Shown: one piece after another, positions 42,496-52,789 of the stretch
How the letters are laid out: every line of letters starts with the position of its first letter
Numbering within the stretch: position 1 is the stretch's first letter
DNA from: Shinisaurus crocodilurus
Taxonomy: Eukaryota > Chordata > Lepidosauria > Squamata > Shinisauridae
Assembly (NCBI GenBank): GCA_021292165.1
Contig: CM037883.1
Span: forward strand, 5,744,934-5,808,933
Direction of reading: 5' to 3'
Length of the DNA stretch: 64,000 bases
Notes under the pieces: model-generated
What the model saw: the letters and a program-made list of their open reading frames with translations, nothing else
The model's database searches: none
Told to the model about the DNA's origin: nothing
Program-made: the position numbers and the translations under genes

Positions 42496-42650
42496 AACTT
42501 TATTTATTTATTTATTTATTTATACATACCCCACTCTTCAGCCAGAAAAGGCTCCCAGAGTGGCTTACAGATTAATAATAAGACAGTCCCTGCCCTCAGG
42601 CTTACAATCTAAAAGACATATGACACAAAAGGAAAAGGGATTGGGAGGGA
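42496..42650 (-). mobile_element. LINE 3' terminus with (TTTA)n
   Basis: (TTTA)n at 42499-42523 followed by 'taccccactcttcagccag' and 'cagtccctgccctcaggctt' is a LINE 3' UTR on the minus strand. Part of it recurs at 53080-53160. Confidence 0.55.
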
Positions 42651-42654
42651 GGAG

Positions 42655-44095
42655 GAAGAATGCAAAACTCAGGCACCTGTTCTTAGTTCAAAAGGTTCTT
42701 ATACTGTAGGTCTTTCTTTCTTCCTTTCTTTTCTGGCAGGGAAGGGCAAAACAAGCTCCCTGCAGCTGTTCCTTCCTTGGCTGATGTATGGGGCCAGGTT
42801 GGTCTCCCCCTTGCTGTGATGTTACTCCTGGGAGGCAGGGGGTGCAGCCTCCCAGTGGCCCCTGGTTCCCTGGCCGATGGACGAGGACCAGAGCCTGCTG
42901 CCCCAGGGAACTGTCAGTTGGAGCTGTGTGTTCCCTCCGGCAGGGAGAGGTGACGCGAGCTCCCTGCAGCTGCTCCCTCTCCGGCTGATGTATGGGGCCA
43001 GGTTGGTCTCCCCCTTGCTGTGATATTACTCCTGGGCAAACAGCCCCTCCCCTCCTTTAATGTACAACAGCAAGTGATCTGTGTTTGCAACGCAAGGGAA
43101 GAATGGGCTCAGACAAAGTCACCATCAGGCAGGCGTATTAATGAATCAAATAGCTTTCTGAAATGGAACCAAGGGTTCACACAGAGTTCTCCACAATGGG
43201 GAGGGAAAAATATCGCTTCTCCTTTGCGCTCTGCTTTGGGTTCCGGCTTTCCTCTAGACTCTTATCTCTTTTCGGCTGAAATTTGAGTTTTCTTGGGCAC
43301 TTTATGCTGCAGCGAGGACAAAATTAGTCTTGAAGTTTTATGAGCAATGTCAGTCCAGCATCTCTGCTGCAGGGTCGGCATGCTGCCTGTATGGCTGATG
43401 GTTAGGAGGCGATGATGAATGGCCGTCTTAGGGTGCAATCCTATGCACGTTTCCCTCGCAAATCCTTAGCAGCACCTGAGTTGGCAGCCTGGCAGCCGTT
43501 TTGCATCCTCCACAATGCCCTGGATGTAGCATCATTCCGGGCCATTGTGTGTGTGGGGGGGGGGGACACTGGACCAAAATGGTGGAGAATATCTGGAGGG
43601 AAATCTGCAAAGTAGCCTTCTTTTTATGGGGGGGCGGTTGTAGGGGCTGAGAAAAAGAAGAAAAAATCTCAGACATTTTCTCAGAAGTGGTGTCTTCTGA
43701 GAAATTTTGACTCAGCTCTGTGTATACCCAGTTCTTGACAAAGCCCCTCTATGTCAGCTTGGGGGTGACAGTGGTCTGTGTCACATTATTCAGTGGCATA
43801 GTGGAGTCAGGGCTCGCAAGGTCAAAGCACTGTGACTTTTTCATTAGCGCCACTACCCAGACTGCCCTGTTCTCTCTGAACTTTGAGGCAATCTTCACAC
43901 TGTTAGCACAGGGGTGGAAATGGATTTTCCCAACCATAAAATATTGTTGTGAGTTATTCCTGTTGTGATGCAAATTATTTTGGAAGGGGTGGCAGCGGCT
44001 TGGTCTTGAAGGGGCATTTATGACCCATTCACTTTACAAGAGACCTGCTCCTGATGGAGACGAAAAGTGCTAGAACTGGGTTGTGGACGTTGAGA
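42655..44095. other. Unassigned stretch with a local repeat
   Basis: 'gatgtatggggccaggttgg' with following sequence occurs at 42784 and again at 42977, a local direct repeat of about 50 bp. A truncated TGCAATCCTATGCA edge is at 43434. No gene is supported. Confidence 0.4.
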
Positions 44096-44100
44096 TTGAG

Positions 44101-44235
44101 GACAGAATCCTATGCATGTTTGGCTAGAAAAAAAAGTCCTACAACTCTCAGAATTCCCCAGCCAATATGGCTGGCTGGAGAATGCTGGGAGTTCATAGGA
44201 CATTTTTCAGTCTAAACATGCATAGGATTGCATCC
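44101..44235. mobile_element. Hairpin MITE, TGCAATCCTATGCA family
   Basis: The arms AATCCTATGCATGTTTGGCT and 'gtctaaacatgcataggatt' pair, with inner GTCCTACAACTCTCAGAATT against GAATGCTGGGAGTTCATAGG. Confidence 0.82.
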
Positions 44236-44760
44236 TAAACATTTCTGCCTGGTTCTGGGAAAAGAAACTCCTGGAAAATCTTCAGCTGGTGGTCTTACTC
44301 TGTTTGCGGATATGTTGTGCCCTTCCCTTTCCCTTTCTCATGCAATCTCAGGTGTCTCCAGCTCATGTCCAACATAAACCACTACGCTGCCTTTGCCAGC
44401 TCACTGTCAGCTGATCCTAATAAACTGGGTATTGTTGCTGCTGCTGTATATCTATATACACATATAGGTACAGATCAGTTTCCTGCAATTTGGCCTCTCC
44501 CATGAGGTGTAGCTACAGGGACTGCCAAGATGCACTTCAAAATTTATCTCTATACAGGGCACATTACTGTATGGCAACAATACTAGCCCTGTACAGACAC
44601 CCCATGAATGTATGCACATATGTAGGGGAGATTGGGATTGCACCCACTTTCGCCACTCACACCTCCGTGCATTCAGCTGAAGGTCTGAACAGAGCCCACA
44701 CAAGTATAGCGTGCCCATGCATAAGCTCTTGCTGCACAATCGTGAACCTCTACAATACAG

Positions 44761-44929
44761 GCCTGTGGTTCACGCTGGCTCAGCTTGTCTGAGCGTGGAA
44801 AGCTAAGCAGGGTCAGGCCTGGTTATTGACTTGGATGGGAGACCCCTCCTCTAGTTTCCTGCATTGAGCAGGGGGTTGGACTCGATGGCCCTGTAGGCCC
44901 CTTCCAACTCTATGATCTATGAATCCATG
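44761..44929 (+). mobile_element. 5S rRNA-derived SINE with CR1 tail, copy B
   Basis: It shows the same head as copy A, starting GCCTGTGGTTCACGCTGGCT and passing through GAAAGCTAAGCAGGGTCAGG and CTTGGATGGGAGACC. The tail is GGGGGTTGGACTCGATGGCC, 'ccccttccaactctatgat', then the CR1 octamer tail 'ctatgaatccatga'. Confidence 0.88.
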
Positions 44930-44934
44930 AAAAG

Positions 44935-45825
44935 GGAGGTTCTCTGGTTATGTGTGCAAAGCTATGCACATCTGTAGGCTCATTCACAGTTCCAGCAGAA
45001 GGTGGTGAGGTTGGGAGCATGGGCAGCGGACTCGCTCCTGGTTTTACGTACACACGCACATACACACAGACTGCACACCTGGACAGGGCTGCAGTAACAC
45101 ACTAGTCATAACTGCTGAAGTTGCCAGCCGCTTCTTTTCCTTCTCTGCCCCCAACAGTCACCCACTGTGGCTCCTGCTCCACTTGATGCTTCCGCATTGA
45201 TTACTTTTGCTTTCAGCCAATTCAGACGCAAATCTCTCCTTGCCGTGACCTTCTGGGCCTGCTGAGACACGGGGCCGTCTTGACAACTTAATTGAAGCAA
45301 GAATCTGCCTGAGACACCACCAGATAGTTGTGTTTTGTTTCTGTTTTGTTTTTTCATTTTCTTTGCCTGAGGTGTGCCTGGAATTGTTCCATCAACAACT
45401 TTTGCCAGACAGAAAGAAGAATTTTGCACACATTGTTGTAGCTGCCTACAGACTTACAGTATGGATGTAACTGGAAAACCTGCCTTTAACTGAGAGGCAT
45501 TTTAGAAGCTGAGGCCAAAAAGAGACGAGAAGGAAGCAAAATGGCTGCAATAAAAGAATGGAAGCATGTGGGAAATAATTTCCTAGACAATCTCCTGCAT
45601 CACACATCACCTAGTATCTTGAGGCACCATCTTGGGCATGATGAAGCAATCCATCAGAGCAACCCCTACTTAGGTTCAAATGCAGAATATTTGGAAATGA
45701 GATCAGAAATGTGCATCCCTGTAATTGCCTCTTCAGCTTTGCAGAAGCAAATTATATCTATGTACTGGCCACCATTTCCCCCCTGTAATAACCCAGAATA
45801 TTGGTTTCCCAGAAAAATCCTAGGT
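44935..45825. other. Unassigned stretch
   Basis: No gene is supported. A 107-codon minus-strand frame at 45106-45429 has no recognisable domain and no convincing splice sites. Confidence 0.4.
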
Positions 45826-45832
45826 CCTAGGC

Positions 45833-45967
45833 CAGTGTTCTCCAACCTTGGGTCCCCAGATGTGTTTGGCCTACAACTCCCAGCATGCCCCAGCCAGCTA
45901 CGCTGGCTGGGGCATGCTGGGAGTTGTAGGCCAAACACATCTGGGGACCCAAGGTTGGAGAACACTG
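45833..45967. mobile_element. 135-bp hairpin hAT-type MITE, copy g
   Basis: Both arms are practically perfect complements (CAGTGTTCTCCAACCTTGGG ends, with the variant GATGTGTTTGGCC in both arms). The flanks TCCTAGGC and GCCTAGGC differ only at the first base. The shared arm variant shows that the arms descend together. Confidence 0.92.
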
Positions 45968-46047
45968 GCCTAGGCATTGTGGGGGATGCAAAATGACAGC
46001 TAGTCTGCAAACCCAATTGCCGCAGCAAGGAAAAAAAGAAAGAAGCC

Positions 46048-46078
<31 letters not shown>
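46048..46078. repeat. (ATG)n microsatellite
   Basis: Perfect ATG/GAT triplets. Confidence 0.92.
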
Positions 46079-46079
46079 G

Positions 46080-46775
46080 GTGAGGGTGAGGGTGAGCCCT
46101 GCCCCAAGTAGGCTGTTGGAGAATTTTTTTCTCTCCTCCAGGAGTATCCATAAAAATGCTACCCCCCAATTTTGATGCTTGCAAATAAGGTGAATAATTC
46201 GGGGGAGGCTATTTTCCTCAGCACTAGTTGCAAGATGACCCCATCTGTTTTTACGTTGGCTAAAATGTTGACAATATGCTCCATGCTGTTCAAAGCACAG
46301 TCATCAAGATCACCTCTAAATCCAAGAGCTGGTGCATGATTCTGCACTTTGATAAACTGGCAAATAGCTAAGCCAGTAGCTGGAACATGTCACCCTGCCA
46401 ATTCCACTTGCATATCTTGCCAGTGATCTGTGGCTGACCTATAATCCCACACGATCTGCATGTATTTGGCTGACTCACAGTGAAAAACCAACTCTGTGGT
46501 GTCAAAGGGAAGAGCACAGATGGACAGCAAGTTCTCTTCAGTTGTTCATCAAACAATGGCTTTGATCCAAAGGTCCTGGATGTGCACCTTACACTGGAGT
46601 AGCATTTTGATGACCCAATCTCATCCCATTCTTATACTTTAAAAAAAAAAAAAAAGATATTTGGCTCTGCATCTTTCTCAAAAGCCCTAAATTCTGACAT
46701 GTCACACACATTAGTGGAGGGATCCACTTGGGACTTCAAAACTGGAAGGCTGTTTCACACATCCCATCTTTTTAG
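46080..46775. other. Unassigned stretch
   Basis: No gene is supported. Several short frames lack splice or family support. A poly-A run is at 46640-46654. Confidence 0.35.
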
Positions 46776-46779
46776 GGAA

Positions 46780-46881
46780 CCTTCCCCAACCCCGTATCCT
46801 GCAGATATGTTGGACTACAATTCCCATAATGGAGAGAGTTGTAGTCCAACACATCTGGTGGGCACCAGGTTAGGAAAGGTT
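46780..46881. mobile_element. Hairpin hAT-like MITE, TTGGACTACAA type
   Basis: The left arm CCTTCCCCAACCCCG...TGTTGGACTACAATTCCCAT pairs with the right arm GTTGTAGTCCAACACATC...GGTTAGGAAAGG. A related degenerate copy is near 57330-57450. Confidence 0.65.
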
Positions 46882-47051
46882 GTTTTTAAGTGTACGCCTA
46901 AGAAGGTTTGGACCAGAGTATATAAAGGTCTGCTTTCTCCTATAAACCTGGCCATCAACTGGGAATCCCAACTGAGGCTCTTCTCTTGGTGCCGCTGCCT
47001 TCACAGGTTAGATGACAAGGTCCTAGAAAGAGGACCTTTTCTATGGCCAAG

Positions 47052-47240
47052 GGACGGGGTGTAGCTCAGTGGTAGAACACAAGCTTTGCATGCAGAAAGC
47101 TCCCAGATTGGATCCCCAGCGTCTCCAGGGAAGGCAGGAAAAACTGAATGAAATCCTGGAAAGGCGATACCAGTCAGTGTTGACAATACTGGGCTAGCTG
47201 GACCAATGGTCTGACCCAGTGACCGGGTTTGCATGATCAC
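47052..47240 (+). mobile_element. tRNA-derived SINE, MIR-like layout
   Basis: GGGGTGTAGCTCAGTGGTAG (A box) and CCAGATTGGATCCCC (degenerate B box) are followed by 'ctccagggaaggcaggaa', 'ataccagtcagtgttgaca' and 'ggaccaatggtctgaccca'. This is the most complete copy of this family here. Confidence 0.8.
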
Positions 47241-47679
47241 GATGGAGGAAATCAGGCATGGTGGCTTACTTCTCCCTCCGTGCACGTCGGTTGTGTGCCA
47301 GTGGAATTTGCACAATTATCCTCACTGGCGCGGGTTGCCGTGTCGTGCAAACCCAGGTGGCATGTCTTGTTGTTGGAGTGGGCAGCAGCAACCCTCAAAT
47401 AAGCCATGGGCTGTTGTTGGGGTGCTGCCCGCTCCTTGTCCATTTAGCAATGGTGGCTGGGGGTGCTGGGGGGGGTGGTGTTCCCACAACATCTGGGGAC
47501 CCAAGAAAGAGGCTCCCATATAGAGGTTGGGAAAAGCTGCCCTCTCTTTAAAGGATGAGGTTCTTGGTCAGGGAGGGAACATGGCTCCAGGTTGGTTCCC
47601 CAATGGACTTGCACTTCTAGATCCACCCAACTGGAGGTTTTCACAGACAGAAATGGCTAGCACTCTAAATCCTTAGCAC

Positions 47680-48020
47680 CCAAAAGCACCCGAAACCCCC
47701 AGCATCTGCAGGTAGAGCTGAGAAAAAAGATCCTTGCACCCCAGAATCTTCAGGTAAGGCAGGGAAAACTCCCTGCCTGGAACCCTGAAGAGCTGCTGCC
47801 AGTCAGTGTCGACAACCCTGAGCTAGATGGGCCCATGATCTGACTCAGTTTAAAGCTGCTTTCTGTTTGGGGAAGGGCTGTAGCTCAGTGGCAGAGCGAG
47901 CGCCTACCTTGCGTGCGCACGGCCCCCGGTTTAATCTCCATCATCCCCAGCTAAGGCTGGGAACAAGTCTTGTCTGAAACCTTGGAGAGCCACTGCCAGT
48001 CAGTGTAGACCAGGCTGTAG
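47680..48020 (+). mobile_element. Two partial tRNA-derived SINEs in tandem
   Basis: 47680-47868 has the body and tail ('cagccagtcagtgtcgaca'-like, 'gagctagatgggcccatga'). 47872-48020 restarts with GGCTGTAGCTCAGTGGCAGA and a B-box-like GGTTTAATCTCC, then 'gagccactgccagtcagtgt'. Confidence 0.68.
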
Positions 48021-48039
48021 AACCCCAGGTGAGACCAGG

Positions 48040-48395
48040 GGCCCAGATCCAGTCCTCTTGAGGTCCCAAACCAGCCCCTTTCTCCAGATGTCCATGCTCC
48101 CCTACCCCAGTCCCACCTCCTTCCCTCCCATCACTGATCCTTTGGTGGATTCCTGGTTTTTGTGCAGCCTTTCCCCCCCACCCCCATTCTAAAATGTTGA
48201 GATGCCTCTTCTGGCTTAGTTACTGGCACTAAGAGCTTTAAGCTAAAATATGCTGGTATTTAGGGTACTGGTTGGCTCCACTTCTTTTGCCTTGGGTCCT
48301 GCCCCCTTTTGCCTTTGGCCACACCCACCAAGGGATTGGGCTCTCAAGAACTTTTCTGAAATGGAATTCAACCCTCAAGCTGGAAGAACTTTGTA
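48040..48395. mobile_element. Dispersed repeat shared with 54590-54880
   Basis: Shared order: 'cacctccttcc', 'tttttgtgcag', 'cccccattct.aaa.gttga', 'gctaaaatat.ctggtattt', 'ttggctccac.tctttt', 'cacccacca'. There is no coding sequence and its class is unknown. Confidence 0.55.
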
Positions 48396-48430
48396 GACAA
48401 TACAGAGCTAGATGGCGTCAAGAGCACATA

Positions 48431-48592
48431 ATGTAGGCCACATGCTGAAGCCAAGCAGGCGTGAGCCGGGTCAGTGCTTGGACGGGTGACTGCCTGGGCT
48501 GCCCACATCTGTGCTCCTGCATTGAGCAGGGGGGTTGGACTCGATGGCCTTATAGGCCCCTTCCAACTCTACGATTCTATGATTCTATGGAC
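48431..48592 (+). mobile_element. Diverged 5S-like SINE with CR1 tail, copy D
   Basis: GAAGCCAAGCAGGCGTGAGC, GGGTCAGTGCTTGGACGGGT and GACTGCCTGGG resemble the 5S internal control region, differently from copies A-C. The tail GGGGGGTTGGACTCGATGGC and 'ctacgattctatgattctat' is CR1. It may be an older or separate subfamily. Confidence 0.65.
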
Positions 48593-48599
48593 CGACAGT

Positions 48600-49550
48600 C
48601 TGATTCAATATAAGGTAGCAACTTCTTAGCACGTGCTCTGGGCTTCTGGGCTTCCCTGCAGCATCTGGTTGGCCCTTGTTAGAGACACTGGACTAGATGG
48701 ACTCTTACTTTGATCCAACATAAGCTGTTCTGATGAGGCCCACAAGACCAGCGAGAGCTTTCAACACCTTCCCATTTCTGTACACTTGAAATAACTGGAG
48801 TGGCTAAGCCACAGAAGAGAACAGGTCAGAGCAGGACAAGCGAGCACAAGCTCTTTTGCACAAGAGAGAAAAATAATAATAATAATATGTGAGGGAATGT
48901 ACACAGGTTTGTCAGTTAATCCCCATGATAAATGGGCAGATCCTTCTTTGCTCGCATTGGCACAACTGCCAAAAGCACCATTTGCAAGAAGCTCACTCAA
49001 TGGATGTCTGAAATACGGGCTAATGTTTGGTGGCCGCTTTGATAATACCGCTTGGCTTCGCTTTTGAGCCGGTGGAGGGAAGGAGGAACAGAGCCATTGA
49101 GCAGAAACATTCTTAAGTGTGGTTAAACTGATTTAACAAGGCCGGAAGGCAGAGGGACAAGTCTCTTTCATACTGAAGTGGCTTTATTAGCGCAGTCGGT
49201 ACTGCTCTGTGGATCTGATCTCTTTCTTGTATCAATTTGCATGAATATTCTTTCAGCTGAATAATCTCCGTCTCATCCCTTGTAGCAGAGAAAGGTTAGG
49301 TAACAGTGCTCATCCCCAGCTCTAATCACGCTTCCTTATGCTCTGTGGATTCAGACACATTCAGTCTCACTCACATCCCACCCCTGGTCTGCAATATGGG
49401 GTTTGGGGGGGGCGGGATATTACTGGTTTGCGGTACGAATTCCTGAGAAAATAGTCAAAGCACTTTGAAAACTTGGAACGTGTTCTTAAATGCTGAGGGA
49501 ATTATCCAGATTACTGTTAGGCATGTGAATGGAGCCTAACACAGAGATGT
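48600..49550. other. Unassigned stretch; candidate conserved non-coding DNA at 49130-49310
   Basis: 48625-48735 is a CR1-like 3' UTR remnant ('actggactagatggactctt'). 49130-49310 is complex repeat-free sequence with an octamer-like ATTTGCATGAATATTC. No gene is supported. Confidence 0.35.
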
Positions 49551-49740
49551 ATATTTTAAATTCCCCCCCCCACTCCTCCTCAAAGGAGCTCAAGGTGGCA
49601 TATATGGTCTCCCCCTGCTATGTCCCTCTTTATCTTCACAACAACCCTGTGAGGTAGGCAAGAATGAGAGCGGGGTAAAACAGACATTAATGTAAAGTTG
49701 TGTGTTGCAGCTATGTCTTCTTTTCATTTTTACTCTAGAG

Positions 49741-49830
49741 AAGGCACAGGGGACTCAGTCCAGATCTGGAAAGACCCCCTACCGCCACCCCATGCAAGGG
49801 TCCCAATCCAAATCAGGGGCCCTGTGCCTG
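49741..49830. mobile_element. 90-bp MITE, AGGCACAGGG ends
   Basis: The ends AAGGCACAGGGG and CCCTGTGCCTG are inverted repeats. Perfect 8-bp duplications CTCTAGAG flank it (49733-49740, 49831-49838). Confidence 0.78.
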
Positions 49831-49864
49831 CTCTAGAGTATTTAAAAAAATGTAGCTGCTAGAC

Positions 49865-49989
49865 CAGTGTCCTCCAACCTTGGGTCCCCAGATGTTTTTG
49901 GCCTACAACTCCCAGCATGCTACGCTGGCTGGGGCATGCTGGAAGTTGTAGGCCAAAAACATCTGGGGACCCAAGGTTGGAGAACACTG
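49865..49989. mobile_element. Hairpin hAT-type MITE, copy h
   Basis: This is a 125-bp copy with CAGTGTCCTCCAACCTTGGG and GGTTGGAGAACACTG ends; about 10 bp of the left arm near the loop is lost. The flanks TGCTAGAC and CACTAGAC differ at two bases. Confidence 0.88.
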
Positions 49990-50005
49990 CACTAGACACA
50001 CATTT

Positions 50006-50115
50006 AGGGCACAATCCAATACACGTTTAGACAGAAAAAAGTCCTACAACTCCCAGCATTTCTCAGCCAGGGGTTGGACTTTCTTATGTTTAAACATGCA
50101 TAGGATTGTGCCTTT
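50006..50115. mobile_element. Hairpin MITE, TGCAATCCTATGCA family
   Basis: GGGCACAATCCAATACACGT pairs with 'atgcataggattgtgcc', with TTTAGACAGAAAAAAGTCC inside. Confidence 0.78.
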
Positions 50116-50248
50116 AAAAGTAATGTCTGTTTTGGCAGAAAGAGAGAGAAAAAATCTAGTGGCTGGCCCCAAGGTCACCAAGTAAAACTTCATGGTTTAC
50201 TTGAGATTAGAGCTCAGGTCTCCCTGTTTCTAATCCAACACCCTAACC

Positions 50249-50377
50249 CAGGGGTAGGTGACCTGGAGTCCCCCAGGTGTTTTGGACTGCAATTCCCATA
50301 AGCCCCAAACAACATGGTCAGGGATTGTGGGAGTTGTCATCCAAAACTTCTGGAAGACACGAGGTTGCCTACCCCTG
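50249..50377. mobile_element. 129-bp hairpin hAT-type MITE, CAGGGGTAGG ends
   Basis: The ends CAGGGGTAGGTGACC and GGTTGCCTACCCCTG pair, with inner GTTTTGGACTGCAATTCCCA against TGGGAGTTGTCATCCAAAAC. The flanks CCCTAACC and CTCTAACC differ by one base, again with a central TA. It lies inside the old SINE. Confidence 0.88.
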
Positions 50378-50848
50378 CTCTAACCACTGCACCACGCTGC
50401 CTCGGCTCTCAGAATGGATGAATTACCTCTCCTCAGTGGAAGAAAGGCTAGAGCATTTAATTTATCTCTCATGGGACACCGTTTGGGAAGTGGCCATTTC
50501 CCATTTTCATGGTAGAAAGGCAGGGTACGAATCGAATGAATAAATTGCTGCGTTAAAGAAATGGGGTTGGGGTGGAATAGCTGTGCTCCACATTGCTAGT
50601 TTTTGTTGTTTGCTTCACCTTGTGGAGCTCATAACTCTCGTTCTGGAATCCAGCCGCTAAGAGGAATATCAGCCAGCAATTTTCTCTTTGCCCCTCCGCT
50701 TCCTATGTGGAACGCATCCCAATGCTTGCTCTTGCCAGGGATAGGTGGCGCAAACCTGCAAGAGCAGCCAAGAACATCGAAGGTTCTGTGCAACCAGGAA
50801 GAGAAAGAGTTTGTTCTTGCCTCAAGCCCTTAACAGTTGGCTCCGTTC

Positions 50849-51117
50849 TTGCACGTTCAGTGGAAAACAACTCCTATGAGGAACGGTTGAAGCAAGTGCG
50901 TGTGTTTAGCCTAGAGAAGAGGAGACTGAGGGGGGCACATGATCGCACTCCTCCAATCCCTGAAGGTCTGTTACCTAGAAGAGGGCAAATACTTGTTTTC
51001 TGCTGCCCCAGAAGGCAGGATTAGATCCAATAGGCTTAAGAGACAGGAAAGTGGATCTCAGTTGAACATTAAGAGAAACGTATGGATGCTCAGAGCAGTT
51101 TGGAAATGGAAACAATT
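50849..51117 (+). mobile_element. Diverged CR1 ORF2 C-terminal fragment
   Basis: NSYEERLKQVRVFSLEKRRL is readable, then a frameshift near 50935, then IALLQSLKVCYLEEGKYLF and LNIKRNVWMLRAVWKWKQLP. The following SINE interrupts it at 51118. It is older than the 40736 copy. Confidence 0.72.
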
Positions 51118-51376
51118 ACCTATTTATTTATTATTTATTTATTATATTTATACCTCACCTTTTTTCCTGCAAGGAACCCAAGGCGGCTTACATAATCCTC
51201 CTCCTCCTCCTCCTCTCTATTTTATCCTCACAACGACCCTGTGAGGTAGGTTAGGCCGAGAGTCAGTAACTGGCCCAAAGTCATCCAGTGAGCTTCATGG
51301 CTGAGTGGGGACTAGAACCCAGATCTCCTGAGTCCCAGCCCAACACTCTAACCACTACACCACACTAGCTCTCGAC
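51118..51376 (-). mobile_element. tRNA-derived SINE with L2-type tail
   Basis: A TTTATT-rich tail at 51118-51150, 'ctgcaaggaacccaaggcgg', 'aagtcatccagtgagctt' and 'accacactagctctc' form a full-length minus-strand copy inserted into CR1. Confidence 0.85.
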
Positions 51377-51829
51377 CACGAGCTCATCTGCTGTCTAGAA
51401 ATATGAGGCCTGAAAAAATCATACTGTACTGAATGGACCGGTAAGGCTCACCCTTCTGGTCAAAGAAGCCAAGTTTCCATCGCCAGCTAAGAAGAATGTA
51501 AATATATATAAAAGGCTTGCCTGCAGTAAATCCAGTCTTTGGGCTTAAATCCTGGCAGGCCATTAGTTTCCTTTGGCCTGTCCTCATGAAAAAAGGAATC
51601 CTCAAACACACTCTGAATTTATGTGATCAAAACTTGAACCAGAAGACCAAGGAAATGATACATTGCAGGAACACCACCTGAAGCATGGGGAGAAGAAAGG
51701 GCCGGATGCGGCGTTCTCTTCCGCAAACGGAAGAGCTCCTTCCATGTGGAGGAATTTTGTCTGGTTTCCCCCTCCCCTTTGCATACCAGGACGTCCGTCC
51801 CCCAACCCTCTGCAGCAGATTTTTAGAGG

Positions 51830-51935
51830 GTGCAATTGATTATTGTTTTAATCCAGTTTGATTGTGTCTGTAAGCCGCCTTGAGTGCCAATTTTTGGTAG
51901 AAAGGCAGGGTACAAATCCAATAAATAAATAAACT
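51830..51935 (+). mobile_element. L2-type LINE 3' terminus
   Basis: 'ctgtaagccgccttgagtgc', 'ttttggtagaaaggcagggt' and 'acaaatccaataaataaat' form a canonical L2-like end. Confidence 0.72.
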
Positions 51936-51939
51936 CTCA

Positions 51940-52610
51940 GAAAGAAGAGGGATTTCCCCCTTCTGTTACACACAGGAGGGAATGCTAAAGAAGGGGTGCT
52001 TTTGCTAAGATGTTGATTGATGCAATACGTATATACATACACTAATCAAAACTGGCCTTTTTTTCTTCTTCTTCTTTCAGAAAATATGTTTGTTCATATG
52101 AAAATTTGTAGAGGTTTATTCTATGTATTAATCAACTAAAACTCATGTAATTAGTTTACCAAGATTTCTTTAATTGATTTTGCCCACAGCTGCTATTATG
52201 GTTGTGTTGTTGTTGTTATTTATTCCATATATTTAAACAGCTTAGCTTTTGCAGAGCCAAAATCACCTGTCAAAACCTTTGATTAACGGGCTCTCTAAAC
52301 CTACTGAGCGCAGAGAGGCAATCCACTTAAATGTACTATATTTCAGCACCTTGACTAAAAGGTTTGTTCTTGGATTGCAAGAGGGCACCCTCTAGTGTTG
52401 AACATCTGCTACGTTTCACCATTATAAACTCAGAGGAGCTTACTTAGCATAATCACCTTCTTCATCATCCCATAGTGCAGTGTAGAGAAAATAAGCAAAA
52501 TACAAGTCCCTGCCCCTAGGAGCTTGCAGCCTAATTTAGAGTGAGTGACAGCGAGGAAGGTAATGGAGTGGAAGAAAGAAGATGCAAAGCTAGCAAGCAA
52601 AGGCAAACAA
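51940..52610. other. Repeat-poor AT-rich stretch
   Basis: No gene is supported. The sequence is complex and could contain conserved non-coding DNA near 52060-52340. Confidence 0.35.
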
Positions 52611-52614
52611 TTTA

Positions 52615-52785
52615 CAGTGCAATCTTACACATGTCTACCCAGATGTAAGCCCCATTGAGTCCAATGGTACTTACTCCCAGGTAAAAGAGTATAGTCTCAT
52701 GCACACGTATCTGGGAGAAAATCCCATTGAAACCAGTGGGACTTACTTCTGAGTAAATATGCCTGGGATTGTGCTTTTAATTGCA
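52615..52785. mobile_element. Short MITE(s), CCCCATTGAGTCCAATGG type
   Basis: Two related hairpin units lie side by side ('gtaagccccattgagtccaa' with 'cttactcccag', then 'aaaatcccattgaaaccagt' with 'cttacttctgagt'). The outer ends are AGTGCAATCTTACAC and 'tgggattgtgct'. Confidence 0.65.
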
Positions 52786-52789
52786 GTGG

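Larger units (their letters stand above)
49675..50136. mobile_element. Outer inverted-repeat element in the pile-up
   Basis: GTAAAACAGACATTAATGTA near 49676 pairs with TAATGTCTGTTTTGGC near 50121. About 460 bp lie between, including three smaller MITEs (49741-49830, 49865-49989, 50006-50115). Confidence 0.5.
49555..50405 (-). mobile_element. Old tRNA-derived SINE broken by stacked MITE insertions
   Basis: SINE pieces remain at 49570-49672 ('cttcacaacaaccctgtgag', 'gtaggcaagaatgagag'), 50137-50248 ('ctggccccaaggtcaccaag', 'aatccaacaccctaacc') and 50386-50405 ('actgcaccacgctgcctc'). Removing the insertions restores the order of intact relatives such as 51118-51376. Confidence 0.6.

Noticed and set aside
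44761..44850. 5S rRNA gene
   Set aside because: The segment between the 5' end and the A box is shortened, the 3' stem is replaced by CR1 tail sequence, and the unit is dispersed.
45106..45429. 107-codon minus-strand open frame as a possible exon
   Set aside because: No recognisable domain, weak candidate splice sites and no conserved-looking motif; left unassigned.
45666..46184. 172-codon minus-strand open frame with poly-isoleucine
   Set aside because: It is a product of a hairpin MITE and the (ATG)n repeat.
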